Counted from the stretch's first letter, positions 46,073-58,600 are shown. The stretch is 64,000 nucleotides of DNA from Phytophthora quininea (GCA_011947345.1 JAAVTG010000620.1:682001-746000), one strand, 5' to 3'. The notes: a model not told the origin generated them from the letters alone. A program made the numbers and translations.

Positions 46073-47050
46073 GGTTGACTAGAAGAGTCCGCGAGAGAGT
46101 CCAGTCAAGCTCTTGTGTGTGCGCGCCGGCAGATTCCGAAATGAACTCGAGACGAAGACGCACCGACAGACCGCACTCGTGGCGAGAAGGAGACTCTGAA
46201 GAGATGCAGGAGAGCAGAGTCCCGAGTCGGACAGAAAACCGAGCAGTGAATCCTTGCAGAAGCAGACGAGCAGCGAGAGAGAAGAGGCAACTCGGCGCGA
46301 CTCGGTCACCGCGATGGCGAGATCAGAAGCAGGGGGACCCAGTGCTGCGGATACTGCGCCTGTGACAGCCTGCGTCACACACAGGCGCGACCAGCGCAGC
46401 GCGGGGCCACCCGCGTCTGCAATGCCGCCGGCACCTCCCTCGTATTTTAGTCGTGATAGTGAAAGAATTCCATTCATTTTTCAGCGTTCGGCACTTCGGA
46501 CGGCAAGGCGGCTTGGAAGACGTTGCCATCCCCTGGAGTCTGTCTGTCGAAGTGTTCTCGGACACTGCTTCGCCGCGAGGATACACTACCAAATCGGTGA
46601 ACGCTGTGCCATCGGATCCCCGCTGCACCATGAGCAGCGCGATCGCCACTCCGAGTGATCGCGCTGTATGGATGGATACATGCAGCCTGGTGCGCTCAGC
46701 TCGGTGCTGGTCTGCACGTCCATTAATTAATACACGCCCGGTCTCTCGCGTGTCGGTCTGCTTTGACAGGGGTCCTCTTGGTAGTCAAGAATCTTGACTG
46801 TCCGAGCGCAGTTCACTTTTGATTCCGCAGGAATCCAAAGCGTTGGCAACGACGAATGGGCAATAACCGAACCGCCGGCAGACGTCAAGTTAGCGCGTTC
46901 GTCCAAGATGCAACCACCTCCTAGCTCAAGACAAAGGTAAAACTCGATCTGCATTGACGATCACATATTTACGATACGGAATCATGCTTACACTATTCTG
47001 TTGGCTCTCCGCAGCACGCCGAACAATGACGACAACATCGCTTCGACCAT
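46073..47050. other. Intergenic spacer between NPC1 copies A and B
   Basis: This 978-bp spacer holds the 5' region of copy A and the short 3' region of copy B. The first 100 bases upstream of copy A's ATG resemble those upstream of copy B (shared CTCGAG, GGCAGATT and GCGCG words), as expected for a tandem duplication that included the promoter. No other gene is seen; overlapping GC-rich frames lack domains. Confidence 0.5.
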
Positions 47051-50000
47051 CTACTCCACACGAGTAATGGGCGCCGATGGCAACTCATTCTTCTTTGATC
47101 GACGACGAAGGAAAAAGTTCTTCACATCGATGATGGTGCTCATCAGCACTGGCAGCAACATCATACCGTTGAGGACACCGCACACCACCACCATCATGTA
47201 CATGCGGAAGTAGTACTTCTTGAACACGCGCGAGTCCGCCAGCGTCAGCACACTCAGACCAATCACTTTCGTGATAGTGATGCCGAACAGCACCGACGTC
47301 AGCACTTGGCGAAGGGCGTCCCGTGCGCGCTCGTCACCCGTGCCACGAGCCTTGGCGAAGAAGCGCACGTAGTGGCCGCAGAACTCCACCGCAATGCCTG
47401 CAGCGATGATCAAGTTGACGATCGACAGACCGTTCAGCATGATGTCCAGCGGCTGCATCAGACCCAGCACATACACGACGATGTTCGTCGCCGTCAGTGC
47501 AATCACCAGCGAGTAGAAGATGCTGCCCAGGTACAGCGTCGTCACCACAAAGATGGCGGCCAATGCCAGACCGATGAGCTTGTACGCATCGTCAACCACA
47601 GTCAGATACTGCTCGAAGTACACGTACGTCAGGCAGTACACCCAGATGTCGACGCCAGTCTTCTCGCTGATCCACTCTGCTGCACGAAGGTTCTGTTTGT
47701 ACGAGTCGATGTAGCGCTGCTGTGTCGGGTTCGACGTGCCCGTCACCATGTACGACCAAGCCGTGATCTCATTGCCGTAACCACTACTGTTGAGCTTCAC
47801 TGCAGGCGTCGAATCGTTGACAACGGGGACAGGGTCTGTGTCGATACTGAATTGACCACGGTAAACGGAGCCTCCACCGTACGAGCACGAAGTACCAGCA
47901 CTAGCTGTGGCAAACATGCTGAAGAGCGACATGTAGTGCTCTTCGGGCACTGGCGGTACAGTCTCGGACGAAGCAAGACAAGTGTCATCCGAAGAGCGCA
48001 GGGTCGTGTAAGTATCGTTGCCCGTCTCAATCGGAACGTAAGCCCCTCCGAGTCCACACGACAACACTCACTGTCCGGATTGACAAAGCCCCAGAAGTCG
48101 TCCATCCAAGAGTATGTCGTTCCAGGACTAATGTGGGTAATTGTCTTGTCACCATGGTTCGCCAGCGCGTTCATAATGTTGGGAATCGAGTACGTTCCAC
48201 AGATGTCCTTCGACTTGCAGAAGATCGTCTCCACACTCTCGTCGTTGAAAGCGTAGGAATCTGGGTTCCGTCCATGTCCTGTCTCAATGATGAAGTACAC
48301 TGGCGAACCCGTCGCCAAGTACACGTCGAGCGCATTGAAGTAGTCGATCATGTACGAGCTGGAAGGCATTGCTTCTTTCTGGGGAAGACCTTGGTCCAAG
48401 CTCTCCATGGAATAGATAGATAGCAATGTAGCAGCGAGGAACCCCAAAAGCACGATCAGCTTCACGATCTTGAACGTCAGGATCCAGGCGTAGACATCGA
48501 CGCAATAATCGAGGACAGCCGTCAAGTTACTAGTCACTACCTGAGCAGAAGCTTGCTCATCCTCAACATCCGGCGTCTTGGGCTGCTGCATCGATACAAG
48601 AGGCTGCGACGTTCGCTCGGTCTCGGGACCAGCGGCTGGAATTGTTGGCTCGACAGATGCCGCGCGTTTGAAAATAATGTCGTACCGCCCACTCAGCTCG
48701 CGACGCTTGTCGAGTGTAAGTACTGACAAGAACAATGTCATCTGGAAGCAGAAGTTGATCGCCACAGCACAGCAAGCCATTGCTGCAAACCACAAGACGA
48801 CAGGCATTGCAGAGATCGATCCGAACGCAAACGCCACCGATTCAGCAGCCGAAGCCATGAAAATGCTGGGTCCAATGTACGCCAACGCCTCGGACACTAG
48901 GGTCGTAGTAATTTCTTCGATGGCTTTCGGGTTGTGCTCCAGGCCGATAAAGAGGCTCGGCTGCTCGCGACGAAGCTGTTCTTCTTTCTCGGTCATAGCG
49001 TGGATAAGCAAGAAGATATTGTCCACGCCAATAGCCAGCGACAAGAAAGGAACCACCTCCATGATAATCAGCTGGAGCTTCACGCCAAACCACATGTAGA
49101 TACCAATCGTCGAAGCTACACCACATGCAATACTCATCACGCCACAGAAGCCAGCCAAAATCTTAGACGTGATGAAGAAGTCTCGACTAAACTTGATACG
49201 GTTGATGCCCAAAGAAATGTAGATGATCATCAAGCAGTAGCTCAGCGCAACAGGGCCCATACCGTTGCTCGACTCGGCATCCACCTCATCCTGGACGGAA
49301 ATCTCGGCGTAGAAGTACACGTCGAAGACAGTGTTAGACTCAGCTTCCACTTTCATCGTCTTGATGTACTCGCGCTCCCACTTAATTGCGGGTTCGTTCT
49401 CATCGTCATCAGCATAATTGTAGTTCAGGTACGACGCCACAAATGCGTGCGATTCTAGGAACAGGGTGTAGTTGCTCTCAGCGCCATCAGGGAAGCCGCC
49501 CAGATACGTGTTGTACAGGTTCATCGGAGAACCGAAAGCTGACAAGCACGGACAATCACTCATACTCGATGGAAGCTCGTCGCCATCCTTCAATGCGTTT
49601 TTCAACTCAGTACACAGCGCCACATCCGACGTCGTCGGGGAATACAAACAGTTGCTGAAGTGTTCCAACTCGAGCCCATATTTCTCGTAGAACTCAAAGT
49701 GCTCCATGTTGTTCTGGAAGTACTGCGTGATGGAGTTCACCGTGCAGCCTGTGCCCGTGGCCTTCCAGCAAATATCGTCCAGATGAATGGTCTCGTCACC
49801 ATCGCTCGATGTGTAGTTAACGTTGGCTGCCACGTTTTGAACACGAATGGCCTCCTTCAAGATTGCAGACCGGTAAATGTTCCCACCGTCCTTCGGCACC
49901 AGAATGACCTGCTCTGCGCGGTAGAACGGGTTAAAGATGTCACCGTAGTGCTGACGCTGTTGGTACGACGTACTGGAAGTGGACACCCACAGCTTGATGG

Positions 50001-51471
50001 GGTCCGTCTCGATGTCAATGTTGTAGAGGCCAACCGCGCAGATTACGACGACGACAAGCACCATCGGGATAATCTTCTTTGGTCGATTGCCCTTCGACAC
50101 GAATTGGGCCCACACGCGCAGCTTATTCGTCATTAGCTCGTCCATGAAGCTGATGTGCCCAGCTGCACTCGCTGCCATGGCGTGCGCGACGCCGTTCACT
50201 TCTGGGATATACCCCGTCTGAGGAGTGCCAAGGTCTCTGTCAACTTCACTATACCGCTTCTCACGGCACATAGCGACAATAAACCCGACGATGAGCAACA
50301 CGCCGACCACACCACCGAATATCACGAGGAAGTAATTCAGTGGAGTCCAATCTGTCGCTGTCAGATTGGAGGCCATGTACTCGTTCAACTCCGCCCATGT
50401 GGCCTCGTCATTGTTGTCCACCACGCTGCCACTAGTGGAAGATGAAGACGTCTCTGCTCCGTAGCATGCTTCGGTGTACGAGCGAGTATCATCAGAGCTC
50501 ACGGCACAGAGCGAGCCACAGACACCCACACAAGACGTCAGTCGACTATTCATGGGCAAAATGCACTCGGTTTGATTCGCGTCGTCACAGTGGCAGAACT
50601 CTGTTTCTTGCACAGTCTCAGGTTGCTTCTCCATGGTCGTCACATTGATCTGCTCTGGAGATCCGATGCTGTTGAAAGCGTACTCACCCATGTACTCCAT
50701 CAAGCCGAAGCCATCATGGCAGTCCTGGTTCGGGTTACACAGCAGCGAGAAGGAGCTGTCGTCCTCGCAAAAGTCGTAGATGTCGCGAATCCAGTCCTCA
50801 CCGACGTAGTACGTGGCTTCTTCTACGGCAGGGAAGATCTGGCCCTCGTGTTCGTCATCGCCCGCCATAATGCGCACCTCATTAATATCGAGGAACATGC
50901 TGTTGTTCGGGTTGCATGTGAACTGGCAGAAAATGTTGCGTAGGTTCTCCTTGCAAGCCGAGCACAAACCAGGGATCATGCGGACCTGTGTGGACAGACC
51001 CGTGTACTGCGACTCGGTGCAGCACAGCATGTCATCGCCCAGAGCAATGGTCTCATTGTATAACAGCGGGCAGTCGACCTCGAACTGCGCGCGGTTGGAG
51101 TCCGACCACTCGGAGAATTTGTTGGAGAAGCCGGCGTCGTAGGCATCCTCCACAGACGTCGGGTAGTATCGGTTGGGGATGGCGGCACTCGTCGTTGTGA
51201 TGTTGACGTAGGCTGAGTCGAGCGCGATGCAGTATCCTGGACCGCGGAAGAGCGTGCCGAGCTCTGCGACTGTCTCGGGGTCTTGGATGCACTGCTCCAC
51301 CTTGGAGTACTTGCACATGGTGAGCTGGGACTCGATGGCCGCCAGGTTGGTGGCGTTGTCTGCAAGGCTCCATGGGACGTAGCTGGAGGCGGAGGACACG
51401 CCCGAGGAGGACGTGGAGCCGCTGGCTGCCTGGGCCGCGCCCAGTAGGGACGTCAGGGCGAGGACTCGCAT
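47051..51471 (-). CDS. NPC1: Niemann-Pick C1-like sterol transporter, copy B
   Basis: The start is taken at ATG 51471 (MRVLALTSLLGAAQA), which opens a signal peptide; the frame is open 57 codons further upstream but that part has no conserved character. The encoded protein (about 1473 residues) has the same layout as copy A: Cys-rich sterol-binding domain, membrane span, luminal loop, sterol-sensing domain, second luminal loop and Patched-like C-terminus (AGIAVEFCGHYVRFFAK). One frame break lies at 48043-48046, where copy A and copy C have one more C/G in the same run, so it is most simply a missing base. Differences from A cluster in the N-terminal domain, around the first span (VDNNDEATW versus GDDSTW) and in the cytosolic linker (TPDVEDEQASAQ). 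Other stretches are nearly identical. Confidence 0.92.
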
Positions 51472-52149
51472 CACGTTCGCAGCTGCCTGCTTGCAGAGAG
51501 GAGGGTCCAATGTATCGGCGCGCTGGCAGATTGCAAAATGCACCAGAGAGCTCGAGGCGCGGCCTGGCACAGCGTGGGATGCAGTGTGAATCCGCTGCAG
51601 CATACAAAGCGCGAGTGCATCATCGTCCCGGCATTTCATCACTCGCGCCCTGAGCTTGAGATCAGACCACGGCGCGCCGACACTGCGCCTGCGACAGAAT
51701 CGCCAGCCAACCCCCGCTGTTCGCGGCTATGCCGGGATCGCGCATGACCGCCGGTCAAGGCCAGACGCTCTTGAGGTGATCGACGCGACTGCTCTGACTG
51801 CAGGGTGCTGGCCAACCACCACCCAAGCGCAGCAGCACTCTTGTCGTCGCCGAGCAGACTGGATTTCGCTTCAGCCGCACAGGGATCCATACGCCCACTC
51901 TCGGATGCAAACTTCACCTGAAGCTGGCAGCGCCCTTGCACGGCAGTCGCAGTTTGCTTTCGTCTGCCAAGCTAGTGTATCCAAGCGGTCCCACTCTTGT
52001 TACAAGCGTTGCACGAGTTGTCAACGCCCTTTGCCTTCGCTTGATCTGGTGCTGTTCGACAGCTGCCGACGCGTGCAGGGCTGGCAGTAGACGCTCAAGG
52101 CGCAGCAGGGCCTATCGCGGCCCGCACCGCTCACCGCTTGAGGAACGCG
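51472..52149. other. Intergenic spacer upstream of NPC1 copy B
   Basis: This 678-bp stretch lies between the start of NPC1 copy B and the 3' end of polymerase eta. It must hold the promoter of copy B. No clear initiator or other gene was found; overlapping GC-rich frames are non-conserved. Confidence 0.45.
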
Positions 52150-54172
52150 TCAGCGGCCCGTGCTTCTTCCTCGGCACGCTTGCTGCCGCGGACTCTCCAC
52201 GCAGAGACTGGCTGAGCTGGAGGCGAAATGGAAATCGGCGTGTTCGGCGCGCGGCTCGGCGACTTCGCGCCGGCACTTCTCGCAGAAATGGCTGGTGTTT
52301 GCTGCTTTGGATGCCGTCTCCACCCCCATCAATCCCACTTTGCTGTTGTTTGTTACAGCGACTGCGGGCAGTGCAGTTGCAGACGGCGGGATACGGCCAG
52401 CAGCATGGATGTCATTGCAGCTGCTACTGCTCGACCCGAAGAAGGCCGAGATTTTCTGCTTGCTGGTCTTGTGGGGCACTACCAGGTCGTCCCTGGACCG
52501 TTTGCGTCGGTCCGCTGCGAACCGCTTCATGTCCTCCTCCATGCGCCGCGCCACCCGATCCGCGGACGCCGCCTGCTGATCCGGACTAGGACGCGTGAAG
52601 AAACTCGATATGGTGGCTACAGCCTGCGAGTCCAGTGCGTGGAAGTTCTTGGCGTGCATGCTCAGAGTCGCGCACGGGAACACACTGTTCAAATGGAGCC
52701 GCATCACTTTCATCGCTGCGGCGTGTAGCGCGTCCGCCGTCGTATCTTGAGCGACGCCGAGCTTGTGCGTGCGCGGCTTCTCCGCGGGTCCCGTGCGCGT
52801 AAACTGAATTGTCAATTGCGATGGAAACCGCTTGTTCTCGACGCGCTCGTCCTCGCAGCGCATGACCATCTCTTCACAGAGTAGGCGGACCCAGTACTCC
52901 AACTGCTCGGTGCTCACAAGCGCAGACCCTGACCGCTGGTCGAACTGCTTCACACAGCTGAACATTTTCCCCAGCACCTTCTTCTCTTCCACTGGTTCGT
53001 CGCCGTCGTTGCCCTGGCAAATTTGTTGCACGTACGCGGCGGTCTCTTCACCGACGTGCTTGACCAGCTCTGTTAGCCCGCAACGCTGCAGGAAGGTGTA
53101 CGCTGTCAACTTTTGGAATGTGTCTTCGGTGGGCCGTTCAGCTACGGAATCCATGCTCTCGTAAATACTCTCGAGCTGCTTGCCAAGTTTGCCCCCAAGT
53201 CCTCGAATTTTCCGCATCGGCAAGCTCTTCATCAACGAGTCCACGAACCGGGGAGCGATTACAACCTGGCCGTTGGGTTTGTTCAAAGGGGACACTAATT
53301 TGGCAAGCAGCTTGTTGTTTGCGATCCCTGTCGAGCAAGTGAAGTGTAGCTTGCTGTAGATAGCATGTCGAATTTCCTGGGAAATTTGTGCCCCAATGCA
53401 CAGTAGCCGCTCGTTTGTTGTAAGAGGAAATGCCAAATCTGTATCGTCCTCGGACGAAATGCCAAACACCTTAGTGTCGTGGTTCGACGGATCCTGGCAA
53501 AAGTCCCACGAGAACACGTCCTGGATTCCCACAGAAGTCTATCAGACCCATCCAAACTACAACAACAACAAATAAAGAAGTAGAGCTCACTGTCTGGACC
53601 AGCCTCTCTTTGGCCATGTCGGTGATGTCCATGAAGGCTTCGTCCACGCTGGCCTTCTCGATCATATGCACCACGGAGCCCAAAATGGCAAAGATCTCGC
53701 GACTCGCGACACGATACCTCCTCAAGATGGCTTTCTGGTGGACCCGGTCAAAGAGCGCTCCCGGCTTGCGGTTCTCTCCGAGAGTGTCAACATGGGGCTA
53801 CAGAACGTCAAACAGGGGGTGTCAATCTCACTGCAACAAGACTTGCCACGACCTATCTACGGGCCTACCAAATGAATCTGCGGACACTTTTCCTGGCATC
53901 GTCCACAAAGTCTCCTATAGCGCAATGCAAGGGGTCAGCACTCTTGTCCGCCTTTATAATCAACACCAGCTCAAAGCACCTCGCTCCACGCCGAACGTGC
54001 GAGCCGCGTAGTTGACGGCCAGCAAACTGCCCCACTGCTGCACTGCCACGGGCTGTCCGTCCGGGATCCCCAGACGCCGCTGTTCCACCTGCGCGTAGAA
54101 GCAGTCAAGGTCCAGGTGGATAATCACTCGCGAGTGCGTGGGGTCGTCATCGTCAGCAGGAACCTGCGCCAT
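52150..54172 (-). CDS. POLH: DNA polymerase eta (Y-family translesion polymerase), 4 exons
   Basis: Exons on the minus strand are 54172-53980, 53914-53869, 53797-53591 and 53538-52150, joined by GT-AG introns of 65, 71 and 52 nt, giving about 611 residues. Y-family motifs are clear: IIHLDLDCFYAQVE (metal-binding Asp), NYAARTFGVERG, ASVDEAFMDIT (catalytic DE pair), GIANNKLLAKL and RKIRGLGGKLG. The last matches eta rather than kappa. The C-terminus has a UBZ-type zinc finger (FCEKCRREVAEPRAEHADFH) for ubiquitin binding and a PCNA-box-like KQKISAFFG, as in eta. The enzyme copies past UV lesions at stalled forks in the nucleus. Exon 2 has one frame break in AAAA at 53888-53891; one more A restores KKCPQIHL. 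It is divergent from the PDZ gene. Confidence 0.93.
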
Positions 54173-54284
54173 GTTGCGCGTGGCAGTTTATCGATCGTAG
54201 CTTCAAATCTGTAACAGTTTTAGAAACTCAAGTCCATTTCGCTGCCATCCCCAACCAATATGAATGCCAACGACGCCGTCTTCT

Positions 54285-55530
54285 CCCCCTGTCGCGATTT
54301 GCGTTGCTGGCTTGCACAATTTTGAAGGCAAGACGGCCTCCTCCAGCTGGGTATTACATCTCGTCGTGCGGACAGCATCAGCACTATAGCGACATCTTCA
54401 ACGTTCAACCGCGTCGGGAGGGTTACCCTGGTGCCGAAGGACGGCAACGTCTGTCGCTCTTGCGATTTTGAAGACAGTATTCGTGTTCAAAATGGGGCAG
54501 CGAATGTCAACGACAAGCCAACCATGGCAACAAGTCAATTACCCACATTAGTCCTGGAACGACATACTCTTGGATGGACGACTTCTGGGGCTTTGTCAAT
54601 CCGGACAGTGAGTGTTGTCGTGTGGACCCGGAGGGGGCTTACGTTCCGATTGAGACTGGAAATGAGACTTACACGACCCTGCGCTCTTCGGATGACACTT
54701 GTCTTGCTTCGTCCGAGACTGTACCGCCAGTGCCCGAAGAGCACTACATGTCGCTCTTCAGCATGTTTGCCACAGCTAGTGCTGGTACTTCGTGCTCGTA
54801 CGGTGGGGGCTCCATTTACCGTGGTCAATTCAGTATCGACACAGACCCTGTCCCCGTTGTCAACGATTCGACGCCTGCAGTGAAGCTCAACAGCAGTGGT
54901 TACGGCAATGAGATCACGGCTTGGTCGTACATGGTGACGGGCACGGCAAACCCGACACAGCAGCGCTACATCGACTCGTACAAACAGAACCTTCGTGCAG
55001 CAGAGTGGATCAGCGAGAAGACTGGCGTCGACATCTGGGTGTACTGCCTGACGTACGTGTACTTCGAGCAGTATCTGACTGTGGTTGACGATGCATACAA
55101 GCTCATCGGTCTGGCATTGGCCGCCATCTTTGTGGTGACGACGCTGTACCTGGGCAGCATCTTCTACTCGCTGGTGATTGCACTGACGGCGACGAACATC
55201 GTCGTGTATGTGCTGGGTCTGATGCAGCCGCTGGACATCATGCTGAACGGTCTGTCGATCGTCAACTTGATCATCGCTGCAGGCATTGCGGTGGAGTTCT
55301 GCGGCCACTACGTGCGCTTCTTCGCCAAGGCTCGTGGCACGGGTGACGAGCGCGCACGGGACGCCCTTCGCCAAGTGCTGACGTCGGTGCTGTTCGGCAT
55401 CACTATCACGAAAGTGATCGGTCTGAGTGTGCTGACGCTGGCGGACTCGCGCGTGTTCAAGAAGTACTACTTCCGCATGTACATGATGGTGGTGGTGTGC
55501 GGTGTCCTCAACGGTATGATGTTGCTAGTC
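54285..55530 (+). pseudogene. NPC1 copy C, truncated and inverted
   Basis: On the plus strand, opposite to copies A and B, this fragment has two parts. From about 54,285 to 54,520 it is a badly decayed match to the segment after the first spans (VAICVAGL..., QHYSDIFNV, LVPKDGNV, IRVQNGAANVND). It then jumps across the sterol-sensing domain. From about 54,540 to 55,530 it is almost identical to A and B (ITHISPGTTYSWMDDF through VVVCGVLNGMMLL) and stays in frame. The end of the Patched-like domain is missing. It lacks a start, signal peptide and sterol-sensing domain, so it cannot be a working NPC1. It occupies the gap between the divergent starts of polymerase eta and the PDZ gene. Confidence 0.9.
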
Positions 55531-55532
55531 CA

Positions 55533-55580
55533 GCATGTACGACGATGTTCGTCGCGGCAGCGCAATCACCAGCGAAATGT
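55533..55580 (-). repeat. Inverted NPC1 snippet at the end of copy C
   Basis: The plus strand here reads ACGACGATGTTCGTCGC, then GCAATCACCAGCGA. This is the antisense of the copy C segment at about 55,171-55,220 (sense TCGCTGGTGATTGCACTG then GCGACGAACATCGTCGT). A piece of about 45 bp has therefore been joined in reverse directly after the breakpoint at ATGTTGCTA, with a few substitutions. Confidence 0.8.
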
Positions 55581-55628
55581 CCTATCAAAATAAAATATCT
55601 TCAAAGAAGAAGCCAAAAGGCGCTCAAC

Positions 55629-58600
55629 ATGAGCGACGAGGTGCCGCCGCTCGTGGCGATGGCTGTGCGGTACAGCGAGGGCGATGACGTCAAGACACCG
55701 TTCGGACCTGGGCGCGTTCGCCGCTGCAGCGACCGCCAGACGCACGTGGAAGTTTCGCTGGCGGGCGGCATCGTGCTGTACGCGCGGGTGGGGAGGGGGA
55801 GGGGTGTATCCTAATCAGTAGTATCACTTACTAAATGATTTTCTTTTCTGCTGTAGCGGGGCTGTCTGGTGCCGGAGCTGCGTATGCTGCAGTGTGGAGA
55901 GATCCCAAGATACACACACGTGCTGCTGCTGGGCCAACACACGGAACCGGGCCAGGTGCTCGATTATATGTGCGTGCTTCTAAAAGGAGTGATGGTATTT
56001 GGTCCTCCTTTTTCATGGAGACTCGTTTTTGTTGAAGCGTCCCGGATCAGAAATACAAAGTGCAGGTGAACGATAAAGGTGGACAACAAGAGCAGGAATC
56101 CAGGTTGTTGACGGTACGAACGCTGAAGAAATGAATGCTGGGGTCGTACAACGTTGTGATGGTGGCTGTGCATTGGATTAGAAAGAGGAGCTGCGACTCG
56201 CCAAGAAAACGCGGGTGCGCACGCAGTTCGGCTTGGGATCCATCACTGACTATAGGGGTTTCAACGATTCGTACGCGGTTGAATTGGACTGGGGCAGTGT
56301 CGGCTTTTTCCAGGCCAAAGATGTGGCCTGTGTCGACCTGCGCCTACTGGCAAAATTTCCCAAACCACTGTCCGCGGACAGGATTTATCAAGAGTTCCAG
56401 GGACGCATCACGCAGGATGACGCGCTGGTGCTGAGTTGCAAGGCGAGACAGACGTACAGACAGGTGCAGATTTTCTGTGAGCAACACGCTGAAGCGATTT
56501 CTTTTATCTCGACAAACGCATCCTATGGAGATCAGTACTCGAGAGCGCTAGCTTCGATGCTAGACCCCAGCTTCTCGGATGCAACGCAGCGATTAAAAAC
56601 CGCCAGCGGTAATGAGCTCAAACGTTTGAAGGAGATGGCAGTTTCTGCCAAGAGGCTGCTCGAGAGTGACTTGTTGGAGGGTAAAGACACATCCGAGTTT
56701 ATCGCAAAGGCAACAAATGTGCTGAGCCAGCTGAAAAATAGCGAAGAAGTTAAAAATCTTCACTCCAGCTTGCGGGAAAAGGCCAATGCAGAGTTGGCGT
56801 CGGTGAGGAACCGGTTACTCACACGAACAGGCAGCGCATCGTCTCCTTCAACATCACAGGAAGAGAAAAAGCTTGTTTTGTCAGAAGTTTTGCAAGTGCT
56901 GGAAACCAAAATACAAGCGGAGAAGCCTCGCTTGGATTCACTGAAGTCTTCGCTGCAGCGGCACACGTTGCAGTCAAAAGTACTGACGAAGATGCAACAA
57001 CATGAGACCGATTTGCTTAAAGCCCAAGAAACAATTGCCCGTCTGGAAAGCATTGCCAGCAAAAAGATGGGGGTTAATTCGCTGGCTGATCTAGACCCCA
57101 CTGCATTGGCACAGAAAGCTGAAGAGTTTCTGCCTAAGTTATCGAACAAAGCGGGTATTTTGGTTCAGGCATCGGAAAAATATTGGTTGCAAATGCAACA
57201 GACATCGGAAGGACAGACATTAATGAAGAAGGCCAAGACTTTGGTTGCCTCTGTGGATAACCCTGACGAGTTCTGTAGTAATGTGACTAAGGCTATCGGT
57301 GAAGTGAAGCTGGACAAGTTGGCCGAGTGGGGAAGTACGATGTCGAAGAATCGCGAAAAGAGACAAGCATTCGTGAACAGAATGAAAGACCACTGCTTGG
57401 ATTTCTTCACGTCAGTGCTGCCAACTATAAAAATTGATACCATTTCGGGTGTTCAAGACGACATCACATATTCGATTTCAAAATTGGATTTGTCCCATTT
57501 TCGCGTGAAGAAAGAAAAAGTGAAGGTTCGAATGGGAACAGTGGTCGACGAGGAATTATTTACTGTTCATGCAACCCATTTAACCGCACTGCTGAAGCGC
57601 TTTGACTGGACTTTTGAGCAAAAGTACTTTCCTTATCTTCACGGTGGTGGTGTGGCAGATGCCGAGCTCAGTGGTGGCGTCATTTCGCTTGGTTTCAAGG
57701 CGGAGAGGAAAGTTGTGAACAGCGAAACTGGTGAGTTTAAGCCAATACTGGTTCTTAATTCGATGTCGATCGAGATTCGTCAGGAATTGAAACTCACAGT
57801 TCAAGGCAGCTGGTTCAGTGCTGTCTACAATATGCTAACATCACTTTTCGGCGAATTAATCCGGGAATATCTGGCAAAAACGATGGAATCAAAGTTGCTG
57901 AAGCACATGATCAAACTGCTTAATACACTGAACAAACAAATGGACGAATACTGGCCGTTAATATTTCAATTACTGGACATTCGCATGGAAGATCTGCCGA
58001 CTGCAAGCCCATGGCGAGGTGCCAAGGAAGTTGAGATTCGCCCTCAAGAGCTTGAGTGCACATTTTTAGAACGCAACTCCGTGCCGTTTGCTTTCACGAA
58101 AGGTGTGTTGAACAAATATGTCGTGGTATCACGTGTTCTTGACGTTGATGCATCATCTGACGAGGCCGATGACAATCATGACTTCCATTTGACAAGCGAC
58201 CTGAAAAGGGTCCCTGTGGGCAGTAGCGTCTTGGCGATCAATGGTCTGTGCTGCAGTAAGTTAACACTGGAGGAGCTAAAGGGCTTGTTGAACGTGCTGC
58301 CGCTTCCTTTTACGATGCGTTTCTCGCTACTTCCTGAAGACCCAGCTAAAAACCGGCAGCCAATCATGAAAGCACAACCGGAGGTTGTTAGCTTTACATT
58401 TAAGCAGGAAGGCCCTTTGGGGCTGAGACTTCGGGCCCGGCCCCTCGCATCCTGCGGCGTGATTGTCGTGGGATTTTCTGATCCCTCAAAGGTGGACGGC
58501 AAGAAGAGTGCAGCTGAGCTCAGCGGTAAAATTCGAGTTGGGCAATTGTTGATGAAGGTAAACGACGAGGACCTGCGTTTTAAGAGCTTGCCGGAAGTGC

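Noticed and set aside
51472..51642. N-terminal extension of NPC1 copy B by 57 codons
   Set aside because: The signal peptide starts at MRVLALTSLLGAAQA (51471) and aligns with copy A's start; the upstream codons are not conserved.
53915..53979. Polymerase eta truncated after GVERGALSWC
   Set aside because: A GT-AG intron (53979-53915) precisely restores GVERGDFVDDA, so the stop is intronic.
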